From Anaerohalosphaeraceae bacterium (GTDB lineage Bacteria; Planctomycetota; Phycisphaerae; Sedimentisphaerales; UBA12454), in assembly GCA_021108375.1 (NCBI GenBank), contig JAIORA010000034.1, positions 1 through 64,000 on the forward strand: a DNA stretch of 64,000 nt. The letters run 5' to 3'. Every line of letters begins with the position of its first letter. Position 1 is the first letter of the stretch. Below, piece by piece: positions 1 through 9,451 of the stretch. Position numbers and translations under genes: made by a program. The notes beneath the pieces are model-generated. The model saw nothing but the letters and a program-made list of their open reading frames with translations. It ran no database searches and was not told the DNA's origin.

Positions 1-84
1 TGGGAAACAAAAATAATCCTAAAAAATACTTGAAATCAAACACAGCCGCTCTGTGGCGAATAAAAAAACTGTGTTAATTCGCAC

Positions 85-1614
85 CTACGAGAGCAGTTTT
101 GGAAGTATGCCATACTTTTTAATTTTGTAGCCGAGCATTCTTTCGGTTATGCCCAACTCGATAGCGGCGTTTCGCTGCCTGCCGTTACATTTTTTGAGGG
201 AATCGATTATCAGTTCTCGTTCTTTATTTTCGATTATTTCCGATAGCGTTCGTTTAGCTTTTGCATCGTTCTTTTTGGCTATCTGCAGAGAGGGCGGCAG
301 ATGTTCGGAGCGGATAACATCTTCGTTGCATAGCAGGACGGCTCTTTCGATACAGTTTTCCAGTTCTCTTACATTACCCGGCCAGTGATAGCTTGTCAGC
401 ATTTCGATTGCAGGCGTTGATAGTCGTGTGATGTATTTGTTATTTTCGTTGGAAATTTTTTCGAGGAAGTAATCTGCCAACAGCATTATATCATCTTTGC
501 GTTCTCGCAGACGCGGCAGAAAAATCGGGAACACATTGATTCTGTAATACAGGTCTTCTCTGAAGAGTCCTTCTTTGATTTGTTCTTCGAGATTTTTATT
601 GGTTGCGACGACAATTCTGACGTTGGCTTTGATGGTTTCGTTACCGCCGATTCTTTCAAACTCCTTAAACTGAATTACTCTCAGTAGTTTTACCTGTAAA
701 GTCGTTGAGAAATCGCCGATTTCATCGAGAAAAATTGTTCCGCTACTGGCTCTTTCAAATCTTCCGAGTTTTCGGGCAGTAGCACCGGTGAAAGAGCCTT
801 TTTCGTGCCCAAAAAGCTCGCTTTCCAGCAATGATTCCGGCAGAGCGGTGCAGTTGACCTTTATGAACGGCTTGCTGGCTCTGGTGCTGTTATAGTGTAT
901 TGCGTGGGCGACTAAATCTTTGCCGGTGCCGCTTTCGCCCCTGATGAGTACGGTGGCATTGCTTTCTGCGACCTGTTCGACAAGTCTGTAAACCCCTTTC
1001 ATAGCATTGCTTGTGCCAACCATATTGTCGATATTGAACTGTTTTTTCAGTTCTTCTCTGAGTCGTAAATTTTCTTCAGAGAGTTCTCTGCGATTGAATT
1101 CGACGAGTTTGTTGAGCTTGGATGCCTGGGCTATCATCGTTGCGATAACGTTTAGCAGACTGAGGCTTGTTTCAAAATCATCGCCCTTAGTTGTTATTTT
1201 ATCAACACTTAGAGCACCGATGGTTATATTTTCGAGCTTGACGGGGACGCAGTAAAATGATGTTTTTTGCTCGGCAGTTACTTTTCTTGAGCGGGTTTTG
1301 TGGAGGAACCTGGCATCTTTGGAAATGTCTGGTATGACGACTTCCTGGCCGGTCTGGACGACCTTGCCGGTAACCCCTTCACCGATTTTATAGATTCCTC
1401 GTTCCATAGATTTTTTGCTCAGGCCGTGAGCGACTTTAATGTAAATCGTTTCAGTTTCAGGGTTTAGCAGTGTTATTGTGCCCCTTTTGAGATTGAGATG
1501 GATGTCGAGCAGGTTCAAAATGGCTATTAAGGTTGGTTCAAGAGCGAGCTGCTCGGCGAAAGATTTTGCGATTCCGCTGAGCAGTTGTACCTCTTTTGAG
1601 AGCTTGAGTTTCAT
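85..1614 (-). CDS. NifA-like sigma-54-dependent transcriptional activator (GAF, AAA+, Fis-type HTH)
   Basis: An enhancer-binding activator of RNA polymerase carrying sigma-54. The 509-residue protein has an N-terminal GAF sensor domain (about 20-165), a sigma-54 interaction AAA+ domain (about 197-425) with Walker A GESGTGKD at 226-233, Walker [11 protein letters not shown] at 292-301, and the sigma-54 contact loop as GSFTGA at 273-278 rather than the commoner GAFTGA. A C-terminal Fis-type helix-turn-helix lies at about 475-503. This order matches NifA/FhlA-like regulators, but no nitrogen fixation genes are in view, so the target is unknown. A small hairpin (CACAG-N5-CTGTG, positions 41-55) downstream may be a weak terminator. 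The start at 1614 gives a normal family N-terminus. Confidence 0.93.
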   Translation of the reverse strand: MKLKLSKEVQLLSGIAKSFAEQLALEPTLIAILNLLDIHLNLKRGTITLLNPETETIYIKVAHGLSKKSMERGIYKIGEGVTGKVVQTGQEVVIPDISKDARFLHKTRSRKVTAEQKTSFYCVPVKLENITIGALSVDKITTKGDDFETSLSLLNVIATMIAQASKLNKLVEFNRRELSEENLRLREELKKQFNIDNMVGTSNAMKGVYRLVEQVAESNATVLIRGESGTGKDLVAHAIHYNSTRASKPFIKVNCTALPESLLESELFGHEKGSFTGATARKLGRFERASSGTIFLDEIGDFSTTLQVKLLRVIQFKEFERIGGNETIKANVRIVVATNKNLEEQIKEGLFREDLYYRINVFPIFLPRLRERKDDIMLLADYFLEKISNENNKYITRLSTPAIEMLTSYHWPGNVRELENCIERAVLLCNEDVIRSEHLPPSLQIAKKNDAKAKRTLSEIIENKERELIIDSLKKCNGRQRNAAIELGITERMLGYKIKKYGILPKLLS

Positions 1615-1716
1615 ATTTTCGCCTTTTAAAATTCGGTTTCCGGTCTGTTCAATTTAAAGGATAATAACAAAAATGTAGAAAAATAACAAGTAAATACAAA
1701 ATTGTCGTTTTAAATT

Positions 1717-1866
1717 GTTGCAGAATGCGCAAAACTTGACAAATCGGTGGTCAAAACAGGGCCTAAATTGAAAATTTTTGGTACGTTTTGGCGCAAAATT
1801 ACACAAAAGTGCTCAGTTTTTCACGTTTTTGAACGTTTTTGAAATCCACTTTGCGCGTTCTGCAAC
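1717..1866. repeat. 150-bp segment bounded by a 17-bp inverted repeat
   Basis: GTTGCAGAATGCGCAAA at 1717-1733 is matched at 16 of 17 positions by the reverse complement of 1850-1866 (TTTGCGCGTTCTGCAAC). The interior is AT-rich and non-coding, with repeated acgttttt words near 1823-1840. It lies upstream of the sigma-54 activator, which reads leftward, so it could be a MITE-like relic or a regulatory region. No flanking duplication was recognised. Confidence 0.5.
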
Positions 1867-1930
1867 GTTTGGCATATTTTCGCATCCAACTAAGTGTCTT
1901 GCGGAGAAATTAGCCACGAAAAATTCAGCC

Positions 1931-2570
1931 ACAGAGAACACAGATTATTTAAAGAATACAGAAGGCGGGAAATAAATTCTAATATCTAAATCCTAAATAA
2001 TACCAAATGACCAAAAATTAAAATCCAAAACAAAATGGATTCCCGTTTTCACGGGAATGACAAAAGAAAATTTTAGATACGGATTTACACACAGAGAACA
2101 CAGATTATTTAAAGAATACAGAAGGCGGGAAATAAATTCTAATATCTAAATCCTAAATAATACCAAATGACCAAAAATTAAAATCCAAAACAAAATGGAT
2201 TCCCGTTTTCACGGGAATGACAAAAGAAAATTTTAGATACGGATTTACACACAGAGAACACAGATTATTTAAAGAATACAGAAGGCGGGAAATAAATTCT
2301 AATATCTAAATCCTAAATAATACCAAATGACCAAAAATTAAAATCCAAAACAAAATGGATTCCCGTTTTCACGGGAATGACAAAAGAAAATTTTAGATAC
2401 GGATTTACACACAGAGAACACAGATTATTTAAAGAATACAGAAGGCGGGAAATAAATTCTAATATCTAAATCCTAAATAATACCAAATGACCAAAAATTA
2501 AAATCCAAAACAAAATGGATTCCCGTTTTCACGGGAATGACAAAAGAAAATTTTAGATACGGATTTACAC
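1931..2570. repeat. Four perfect 160-bp tandem repeats
   Basis: Units begin at 1931, 2091, 2251 and 2411, each with acagagaacacagattattt, and appear identical over 160 bp by eye. Each unit carries an ATTCCCG-N6-CGGGAAT palindrome and an acggatttacac tail, both of which recur singly in other gaps of this window. The whole stretch between the sigma-54 activator and murC (1615-2910) has no supportable gene; the reading frames in it are produced by the repeats. It is not a CRISPR array because there are no variable spacers. Confidence 0.95.
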
Positions 2571-2790
2571 AGATTACGCGGATTTTAAAAAAGTAAAAAG
2601 GCAAAGTAAACTGCAACCCCACATTTGTAAATGTGGGGCTAACTTTTAAAAACGAGATTGCCACGAAGGCACAAATATAGTTTTGAGTTTTGAGTTGAGG
2701 AATCCCGATGAATCGGGATGGATTTTTAATCGCCTCGCAATGACAAAAAGTGTTCCGGCCGCTCACGCGGCTCGGCTTCTATACGGTGGG
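2571..2790. repeat. Mosaic of intergenic palindromic repeat modules
   Basis: After the tandem array come a perfect hairpin CCCCACATTT-GT-AAATGTGGGG (2617-2638), a ttttgagttttgagttgagg tract, an AATCCCGAT-GA-ATCGGGAT palindrome near 2701-2719, a reversed gtcattgcgaggcg module (2733-2746) and a ggccgctcacgcggctcggc module near 2758-2777. The same modules recur, recombined, in six or more other gaps of the window. The 2617-2638 hairpin could fold in RNA but lacks a clear U-tract. Confidence 0.75.
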
Positions 2791-2910
2791 GGTGGTTGAA
2801 GCCAATTTGTGGCTGATTGCAGCGTTCGCAGAATCTAATTGCAAAATTGCCCGTTTTGAGCTATAAACAGTAGTTATGAGTTTTTAGTTCTTAGTTCTGA
2901 GTTACGAAAT

Positions 2911-4389
2911 ATGGCAGATTTGCAAATATCCGAAATAAAAGATGTTAGAAGTGTTCATCAGTACGTTGTCGCTGTTGGGGGCGGTGGTACGAAGAAATCG
3001 CCGACAGCAGGTAAAAAATACCATTTCATAGGCTCCGGCGGGGTCGGGATGAGCGGGCTGGCAATGTTGCTTATCAAAGAAAAAGCGAACGTCAGCGGTT
3101 CGGATATGAATGGCTCTGCGATAACCGAAAAATTGCGAAATGCGGGAGCTGATATTAAAATCGGTCATCACTCAGATAATATCCCTGAAGATGTCGATGC
3201 AATAGTTATCTCGGCGGCAATCAAGGACGATAACCCCGAACTTGCTAAAGCAAAAGCCAAAAGCGTGATGATTTATAAATACGCCCAGATGCTTGGGCTT
3301 ATTATGGATAGGTATAAGGCAATCGCAATAGCAGGTACGCACGGCAAGAGTACTACCGGTGGATGGCTGGCATACGCGATGAGCCAGATGGAGGCTGACC
3401 CGAACTTTGTTATTGGGGCCGACATTATTCAGCTCGGCGCATCGTGCGGAATCGGCAAGAGCAGTATCTTTATCGCGGAAGCCTGCGAATACGACAGGAG
3501 CTTCTTAAATTTACATCCAAAAATTGGCGTACTGCTCAACATCGAACAGGACCATTTGGACTACTATAAAGACGAAGATGAAATTGTCGAAGCCTTTGCG
3601 CGTTTTGCAAGCGGTGTTGCAGTCGATGGAACCGTTGTTGCAGGGACTGCTGATAAGAATGTTCGCAAGGTTGTGGCAAGTATGCAGGGCAGCAGGAAAA
3701 TTGTTACGTTCGGAATTGGCGATGGGTTCGATTACTCAGCGAGGGATATCGACTACCGCAGCGAAGAGACTGAATTTGGCGTGTTTTATAAGGGCGGCTT
3801 TGTTGGCAGGACAACGATACAGTTGCCCGGGGCGCATAGCGTCAGCAATGCGATGGCGGTGATTGCGGCGGGAGTTGAGGCGGGGCTTGAGATAGCGAAA
3901 TTGACAGGGGCAATCAGCGGCTTTGTCGGGATGGACAGGCGGATGATGGAGAAGGGTCGGGCCGGCGGTGTTGTTGTTCTCGACGACTATGCTCACCATC
4001 CAACGGAGATTCGGGCTACGCTGGCGGCGGTGCGGCAGAAATATCAGCAGGAAAGGATTATCTGCGTTTTTCAGCCACATCAGTATAGCAGGACGCGATT
4101 TTTGCTGGCTGATTTCGCGGAGAGCTTTAAGGGGGCGGATTTGACGATTGTGCCTGAAATATACTTTGTGCGCGATACGGCGGAGTCCAAAGCGGAGGTT
4201 AACGCTGAAAAACTGGTCTCGGAAATAATGAAAAACGGCAGTGAAGCAATTTTTATCGATTCGTTTGAAAGAATTTGCGAATATCTGAAAAGTAATGTAA
4301 AATCCGGCGATGTTGTAATTACGATGGGTGCTGGTGATATATGGAAGGTTGCAGATGAGTATATTCGATGGTTTGAAGGGCGTGGTTGA
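2911..4389 (+). CDS. murC: UDP-N-acetylmuramate--L-alanine ligase MurC
   Basis: Cytoplasmic ATP-dependent ligase that adds L-alanine to UDP-MurNAc, the first amino acid of the peptidoglycan stem peptide. The 492-residue protein has the Rossmann-like GSGGVGMSG motif at 41-49, the Mur ligase P-loop GTHGKST at 142-148, and the DDYAHHPTEI segment of the C-terminal domain. About 37 residues precede the usual start of the nucleotide-binding fold, but no other ATG or GTG exists in that stretch, so 2911 is kept although no good ribosome binding site precedes it. The gene overlaps murB by 35 bp and heads a murC-murB-ddl-ftsQ-like cluster, the typical dcw order. Confidence 0.95.
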   Translation: MADLQISEIKDVRSVHQYVVAVGGGGTKKSPTAGKKYHFIGSGGVGMSGLAMLLIKEKANVSGSDMNGSAITEKLRNAGADIKIGHHSDNIPEDVDAIVISAAIKDDNPELAKAKAKSVMIYKYAQMLGLIMDRYKAIAIAGTHGKSTTGGWLAYAMSQMEADPNFVIGADIIQLGASCGIGKSSIFIAEACEYDRSFLNLHPKIGVLLNIEQDHLDYYKDEDEIVEAFARFASGVAVDGTVVAGTADKNVRKVVASMQGSRKIVTFGIGDGFDYSARDIDYRSEETEFGVFYKGGFVGRTTIQLPGAHSVSNAMAVIAAGVEAGLEIAKLTGAISGFVGMDRRMMEKGRAGGVVVLDDYAHHPTEIRATLAAVRQKYQQERIICVFQPHQYSRTRFLLADFAESFKGADLTIVPEIYFVRDTAESKAEVNAEKLVSEIMKNGSEAIFIDSFERICEYLKSNVKSGDVVITMGAGDIWKVADEYIRWFEGRG

Positions 4390-5233
4390 AACCGATTATC
4401 CGCTTGGGCAGATGAGCTGGTTCAAAATTGGTGGTAACGCGGATTATTTTGTTCGGCCGACTACGGTGGCAGAGCTCGCGGAGGTCGTGAAGATTTGCCG
4501 GGAGAATAATCTGCCGATACACGTTTTAGGGTTCGGGTCGAATCTTCTGGTTAGAGACGGCGGCGTAAAAGGCGTTGTTGTTAAACTGGCTGGTGGAGAT
4601 TTTGAGCGGGCAGAATTCGATGGCACAAATTTAGTTGCCTGGGCAGGGGTGGATTTGGGCGGGCTTGTTCGCGATTGTGTTAAGAGGGGGTTGGCAGGGC
4701 TTGAGGCGCTGGCGGGGATTCCGGGGTCGGTTGGCGGGGCGGTGAGGATGAATGCCGGCGGTAATTTCGGCGATTTCGGCTCGGCTATCGAATCGGTTAC
4801 GCTGATGGATAATCAGGGCGATGTTTTTGAAAAGAGTAAGCCTGAACTGTCGTTCGATTATCGAGAAGTTAATATCACGGCACCTATTATATTAAACGCA
4901 AAAATCAAGCTCTGCGAAAGTTTGCCGCAGCAGTTGCTTCGGGCATTTCAGGAAGTCTGGATTTATAAGAAGAATACTCAGCCTTTGAGCTCTCACAGCG
5001 CAGGGTGCGTTTTTAAGAACCCTCGCGGAATGAGTGCCGGTGCGATGATAGACAGGGCGGCTCTTAAGGGAACCAAAGTCGGCGGTGCGATGGTTAGCGA
5101 AAAGCATGCTAATTTCATAATTGCGGATGACGATTGCAAAAGCGATGATGTAATCGCTCTCATCGAGCAGGTAAGGGAAAAGGTTAAGGAACGATTTGAC
5201 GTTGAAATGGAACTCGAAATCGAGATTTGGTGA
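4355..5233 (+). CDS. murB: UDP-N-acetylenolpyruvoylglucosamine reductase MurB
   Basis: FAD/NADPH-dependent reductase forming UDP-MurNAc. The ATG at 4355 (292 residues) is preferred over the in-frame start at 4328 because GGAAGG sits about 7 bp upstream and MSIFDGLKGV begins a normal MurB. The FAD-binding motif VLGFGSNLLVRDGG, the LAGIPGSVGGA loop and the late SAGCVFKNP motif are present. In that last motif, the position of the proton-donating serine of E. coli MurB is cysteine; other MurB proteins are known with Cys here, so activity is still expected. It overlaps the murC end, implying translational coupling. It is followed by a 354-bp repeat-filled gap before ddl. Confidence 0.95.
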   Translation: MSIFDGLKGVVETDYPLGQMSWFKIGGNADYFVRPTTVAELAEVVKICRENNLPIHVLGFGSNLLVRDGGVKGVVVKLAGGDFERAEFDGTNLVAWAGVDLGGLVRDCVKRGLAGLEALAGIPGSVGGAVRMNAGGNFGDFGSAIESVTLMDNQGDVFEKSKPELSFDYREVNITAPIILNAKIKLCESLPQQLLRAFQEVWIYKKNTQPLSSHSAGCVFKNPRGMSAGAMIDRAALKGTKVGGAMVSEKHANFIIADDDCKSDDVIALIEQVREKVKERFDVEMELEIEIW

Positions 5234-5240
5234 TTTTTTT

Positions 5241-5510
5241 AGACACAGATTTTTTAACCGCGGATTTCGCGGATTTTAAAAATTCAAAATAAACAGATTC
5301 CTCGACTACGCTCGGAATGACAGGGTCTTGTGCGAATGATAGAAAATGGATACCCGCTTTCGCGGGTATGACAAAATAAAAGCCATCCGGCCGCTTCCGC
5401 GGCTCGGCTATTATGGCGATAGGAAAGATGCTAATTATTCGTAAAAGAAAACCCCCTGATGAATCAGGGGGCTAACTAACTCGGCCGTGCCGGCCGAGGC
5501 TAAACGGTGT
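5241..5510. repeat. Intergenic repeat mosaic between murB and ddl
   Basis: The modules in order are: an acacagattttttaaccgcgg / ggatttcgcggatttt tract (5243-5278); palindrome ATACCCGCTTTCGCGGGTAT (5350-5369); a ggccgcttccgcggctcggc module near 5389-5409; perfect hairpin CCCCCTGAT-GA-ATCAGGGGG (5452-5471); and CTCGGCC-GTGCC-GGCCGAG (5480-5498) followed by gctaaacgg. The last two with their flanks recur at 28655-28695. No gene is seen in 5234-5587. The hairpins might also end murC-murB transcripts or protect their 3' ends. Confidence 0.8.
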
Positions 5511-5587
5511 TATGAAGGGGATAAGAAATACGGAAGCACGAACCCCCAGATAGGGGTGGGGATTAACTTGGGAATGAAATTTTATAT

Positions 5588-6529
5588 ATGGATGATGTCA
5601 AAATCGATGGAGTGAAAATAGCTGTGCTGTACGGTGCGGCAGGGGCTGAGCGTGAAGTCAGTATTGAAAGCGGAAAGGCGATTGCAGCGGCACTAAAAGC
5701 TGGCGGAGCGGATGTAATAGAATGCGACTACAAAATCGAGGATGAGTCAATTCTTGATGATGAAAGTGTCGATGTTTATTTTCTGGCGTTTCACGGCGAG
5801 TTCGGCGAAGGCGGGGCGATGCAGATGATTTGTGAAGGACGCGGCATTGTCTTCACCGGCTGTGATTCTAAAGCCAGCGAGCTTGCGTTTGATAAAATTG
5901 CCAGCAAAAGGGCGTTCCTCGCATCCGGCATAGCTGTCCCTCGCGGGCTTTACATCGAAAAGAAAAAAGATTTATTGAGTGCGGCTAAAAGGCTTTCTGG
6001 TAAGGGCGGTAAGTTTATCGTTAAGCCTGCTCGTCAGGGCAGCAGTGTCGGTATAAAAGTCGCTGAGACCAGCGGCGATGCGGCAGAGGCAGCGAAAATC
6101 TGTTTTGCGGAATTCGGCCCCTGTCTTATTGAACAATTTATAGACGGCAGAGAATTTGCTGTTAGCATTGTCGGCGGTTTAACTTTGCCGATAATAGAAA
6201 TAAAAACGGTTCATCAGTTTTATGATTATGATGCGAAGTATGTCGATGATACAACGAAGTTTGCCTTTGGAAGCATTGACGATGAGGCACTGATAAATAA
6301 AATTAATGTATTGGCAATGAAAAGTTTTGACTGTCTGGGCTGTCGGGATTTTGGCAGAGTGGATTTTTTGGTGGATTCGGCTGGCGAAGTTTATGTTACC
6401 GAAATTAATACTATTCCCGGTTTTACGAGCCATTCGCTTTTGCCAAAGGCTGCGGCTAAAGCAGGGGCTGATATGCCGACACTGTGTAGCAGAATAGTCG
6501 AAATGGCGTTTAATAGAAATAACAAATAA
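5588..6529 (+). CDS. ddl: D-alanine--D-alanine ligase
   Basis: ATP-grasp ligase making the D-Ala-D-Ala dipeptide for peptidoglycan precursors in the cytoplasm. The 313-residue length is typical. Visible landmarks are the N-terminal KIAVLYG...EREVSIESG nucleotide-fold signature, the ATP-binding KPARQGSSVGIKV loop, GREFAVSIVGG, and the metal/substrate-binding C-terminal GRVDFLVD...TEINTIPGF segment. It lies downstream of murC-murB on the same strand, separated by repeats, so it may have its own promoter. The ribosome binding site is weak (gggaatg, about 14 bp upstream). Confidence 0.95.
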   Translation: MDDVKIDGVKIAVLYGAAGAEREVSIESGKAIAAALKAGGADVIECDYKIEDESILDDESVDVYFLAFHGEFGEGGAMQMICEGRGIVFTGCDSKASELAFDKIASKRAFLASGIAVPRGLYIEKKKDLLSAAKRLSGKGGKFIVKPARQGSSVGIKVAETSGDAAEAAKICFAEFGPCLIEQFIDGREFAVSIVGGLTLPIIEIKTVHQFYDYDAKYVDDTTKFAFGSIDDEALINKINVLAMKSFDCLGCRDFGRVDFLVDSAGEVYVTEINTIPGFTSHSLLPKAAAKAGADMPTLCSRIVEMAFNRNNK

Positions 6530-6532
6530 TAA

Positions 6533-6700
6533 AGGAAACCTCTAAAAATTCATTTTGGCGGACAAGCGAACCTTTTTGCCACCGGATTGCGTCAGGCAAA
6601 AGCCACTTGAACTGCGGATAAAGCTGATTTGTCTTCCTTGCCGGGCAACAAAAATTTTCTACTTGTCGCTCAAAAGCAATTATTAGAGCTACCCTAAATA
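6533..6700 (+). repeat. About 168-bp dispersed element, copy 1 (inverted partner at 12583-12752)
   Basis: This stretch between ddl and the ftsQ-like gene matches the reverse complement of 12583-12752 along its whole length. Conserved blocks include cctctaaaaattcattttgg, cggataaagctg, aaaattttctacttg, cgctcaaaagcaatta and agagctaccctaaat, separated by diverged stretches. It has no shared open reading frame. Divergence concentrated between conserved blocks suggests an old mobile element (MITE-like) or a structured RNA; inference only. Confidence 0.75.
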
Positions 6701-6736
6701 TGGAATCCCGGCAAGCGTGAGTGGCGGGCTTAACTT

Positions 6737-7675
6737 ATGGCGAAACGAAAAAGTAAAAAAAGATGGTCGGTTTTTGGTTCCGGCAAAAGGAAAACCAAGG
6801 CGGAAAAGAAACAACGCCTTCAGGCGGTGCGCACTACGTTGTGGATATTTGTTTTTATTATTCTGGCGGTCGTAGCGGTAGCGGGGCTGATATTTTTGGA
6901 CAGGTATGCCGGGGACAGGGCTGGTATTGAAAAAAAACCTGCTCAGTTTAAATTGATAGATGTGCCGGGATGGGTTAGTCCACAGTTGCAGGCGGAGATA
7001 ATTGCGGCCTCTGGTGCGGGTGATGTGGATTTTCAGCTTGATGGTGCGACGGTGCGAAGGGTCGGCGAAAATCTTTCAGTGGTGGCCTGGCTTTGTGATG
7101 TGAACGTTCGTCTGACCGGCGAATCGATTATGGTGCAGGCCCGGTATCGTAGGCCTATGGGGCTTATAAAGGCCTCCGGCAGGCAGTACTATATCGATAA
7201 AGATATGTTCGTGCTGGGCTATGTGCCGATAGATTCGATTGCGATAGTTGAGATTACCGGCGTGCCGGGCTATGTTCTGACCCGCAAATCGGTGGGCAGT
7301 ACCTGGGCCAGAGATGATATTGCCGCGGCGCTGGAAATTCTCGAACTGCTCAATAAGATGGATGCTAAGGTTTCGGCTGATAAGCCATTACTTGGCGAAA
7401 TAGCATCGGTGGATTTGAGTAACTATGATGGCAGGCGAAGCGAGTCTCGGCCGCACATTGTTTTTTATGCTCTCGATGGTACCGAAATCAGGTGGGGCGC
7501 TCGCAAGGGAGCGTGGCACAGACATTTGGAGGCAAGGGACGAGGAGAAGCTGGCGATTTTATATAATACTTATGAACAGATGGGTACGCTGCAACTGAAA
7601 TCGAATCATAAGGCGAGCTTCATAGACCTTGCCACTCCGCAAAATAGTTTGTCCCTGCCGATAGACAGGTATTAA
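6737..7675 (+). CDS. FtsQ-like cell division protein, single-pass membrane protein
   Basis: The 312-residue protein has a strongly basic cytoplasmic N-terminus (about 1-30), one transmembrane helix (about 33-55, LWIFVFIILAVVAVAGLIFL) and a large outer part. That part includes a POTRA-like region and the YYIDKDMFVLGY stretch, which resembles the FtsQ core sentence about the D/E-x-G-x-x-Y/F position. Sequence similarity to FtsQ is weak, and the call rests on topology, size and position after murC-murB-ddl, where ftsQ usually sits. FtsQ links FtsZ-ring proteins to septal synthesis. It ends one base before the convergent neighbour's stop codon. Confidence 0.65.
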   Translation: MAKRKSKKRWSVFGSGKRKTKAEKKQRLQAVRTTLWIFVFIILAVVAVAGLIFLDRYAGDRAGIEKKPAQFKLIDVPGWVSPQLQAEIIAASGAGDVDFQLDGATVRRVGENLSVVAWLCDVNVRLTGESIMVQARYRRPMGLIKASGRQYYIDKDMFVLGYVPIDSIAIVEITGVPGYVLTRKSVGSTWARDDIAAALEILELLNKMDAKVSADKPLLGEIASVDLSNYDGRRSESRPHIVFYALDGTEIRWGARKGAWHRHLEARDEEKLAILYNTYEQMGTLQLKSNHKASFIDLATPQNSLSLPIDRY

Positions 7676-9304
7676 TTATAGCCCTTCTGGAGGCGGGCCT
7701 GCAATGAACTCTGCCTTGACGGCACCTTTGTCGCACATCTTTTTAAGTATCGTTACAATGTCAGAATATGAAACACCCAGACCTATTCGCGGTTTGCTGT
7801 CTGAATCGCTTTCCGATGGCTCATCGCCAAGGACACGAATTAAGTCCACCAGCTTATAACCGCATCTTAACGGCCCCATCAGCGTTTGGGTTATGGGGTG
7901 TTTTCTCATTACCGAGAGACCTTTTTCCCCCGCTAAATCGTTTATAATAATAGTTCCGTCATCTGACTCGATATAAATACCTCGCTGACACTCTATTGGC
8001 GAGCCGAAAAGGATGATGCCAAGGCGTTCTTTGCGTGAGACATAAACGACTTTTCTGCCGATTTGTATTACCTGGTCAACATAAAAATCTTGCGCTACCG
8101 GTGTTCTGATTATCGAGGGGTAGTTAAATTTCTGGAGATATTCATAAGCGGTATGAGCGACATCAAAGTTGTCATCGCCAATCATTCTGTTTATCAGTGA
8201 AATTGCGTTGCGTCTGGGAGCGTAATTTCCTATTGCCCGGATTGCCTGGACTCTTAACGCGGATGTTTTATCGTTGGCTATATCGCGAAGAGTTTTTATC
8301 CCTTCGTATTCTGCGATGCTGAGCAATGTTCTGGCAGCGCTGAACCGGGTACTTTCGTCAGGGTCATTGAGCAGGGAGATAAGGGCTGTTCGTGCGGGTT
8401 TGCCGATGGCCTCAAGTGAAAGCTCGGCCAAAGCTCTGCCGGAAGATGTTTTCAGCTTCTGTGCCAGCAAGCCGATAGTCTGTTCTTGAGACGCTCTGGT
8501 CTGTGTAACGTAAAGCGATTTTACGAGCTCGAGGAAACGGCCTTTCAGATTCTTATACTCTTTTGGGATTTTCAGGTACACAAGGCTCTCAGAGGCAGCT
8601 TTGGCGGTGTTCTTGCCGAACCGTTCATCTATTCGGCTGCGTATGTTCGCGGCAGTTTGGAAGTCGGGCTTTATAATGGAAAGCATAAGCTGATAGTCCT
8701 GCATAACTCTGCCGCCATTGATAATATAGCCACGGTCGGGCTTTATGCTGGTCTCTGCAAGCAAATCGATATATACCGCCCCGGCAGCCAAGGCCAGCGT
8801 TTTTGAAGTTGCGACAGAAGCGTCAATCATTGTCATTATTTTCAACTCGGTGGTGTAGAGTCTGCCGTTTTTCAGAGAGGTTGTTTGTGTGCCCGATATC
8901 GCTCTTACGGTTACGTCGAACGCGTCGGGTTTGACCGAGCCGGGCAGAATCTTGCCTTCAACTAAAACGATTGCGGTATCCCTGCCATCTATCATTTTGT
9001 TCGGGCTGATTTTGTCTGCCTTTGATAACTGGGTTAGTATGTACTGTGTCAGATACTCTCTGATGTCTGGCGGACACTGCGAAGAGCCGGTGCCGGGCAG
9101 TCCAACGACTATGCCAACTCCCTTGACATCTATAGGGCCTGCAGAGACAAATTCGGCAAGGTCGCCGATAGTTCTGTCAATCGTGGTTGTGTGTTGCTGG
9201 AGCGATGCGTCTTTTTTGGAAGTTTTTTTAGATTCCTCGCAGCCGCAGGCTAATATAGTTAAGGCTGCCAACACCGATACAATGATTACATTGTGCTTTT
9301 TCAT
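7676..9304 (-). CDS. FlgI-like lipoprotein with central HEAT repeats
   Basis: The 542-residue protein starts with a lipoprotein signal (lipobox ILAC, Cys20). Residues about 45-260 resemble the flagellar P-ring protein FlgI, including GVGIVVGLPGTG at 62-73. Residues about 270-385 are HEAT-like alpha-helical repeats (GLLAQKL..., ALISLLNDPDESTRFSAARTL-type units). The C-terminal 150 residues are of unknown type. FlgI forms a periplasmic ring around the flagellar rod, but no other flagellar gene is near and the HEAT insertion is not in canonical FlgI, so a different envelope ring or scaffold is possible. It converges with the ftsQ-like gene. Confidence 0.7.
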   Translation of the reverse strand: MKKHNVIIVSVLAALTILACGCEESKKTSKKDASLQQHTTTIDRTIGDLAEFVSAGPIDVKGVGIVVGLPGTGSSQCPPDIREYLTQYILTQLSKADKISPNKMIDGRDTAIVLVEGKILPGSVKPDAFDVTVRAISGTQTTSLKNGRLYTTELKIMTMIDASVATSKTLALAAGAVYIDLLAETSIKPDRGYIINGGRVMQDYQLMLSIIKPDFQTAANIRSRIDERFGKNTAKAASESLVYLKIPKEYKNLKGRFLELVKSLYVTQTRASQEQTIGLLAQKLKTSSGRALAELSLEAIGKPARTALISLLNDPDESTRFSAARTLLSIAEYEGIKTLRDIANDKTSALRVQAIRAIGNYAPRRNAISLINRMIGDDNFDVAHTAYEYLQKFNYPSIIRTPVAQDFYVDQVIQIGRKVVYVSRKERLGIILFGSPIECQRGIYIESDDGTIIINDLAGEKGLSVMRKHPITQTLMGPLRCGYKLVDLIRVLGDEPSESDSDSKPRIGLGVSYSDIVTILKKMCDKGAVKAEFIAGPPPEGL

Positions 9305-9451
9305 ATTTTCCCACCTTTTAAATCACTATTCGTTTTAGCCTATCGATGATATTGCCGATTGCCGACATAGTCAAGCCCGGAATGGTAATTCGGTGAGAGA
9401 GTAATGCCAAATAGCGGCTCTTATCGCTATTTTGGAGACTCTGCTGCTTCT

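Noticed and set aside
1931-2570. CRISPR array
   Set aside because: The 160-bp units are perfectly tandem with no spacers and no cas genes are near.
2473-2766. 97-aa frame on the minus strand between the tandem array and murC
   Set aside because: It is read entirely through repeat modules (the palindrome translates to VIPVKTGIH-type text) and has no ribosome binding site.
7676-9304. Flagellar locus
   Set aside because: Only one FlgI-like protein is present, with foreign HEAT repeats and no other flagellar gene in 64 kb.
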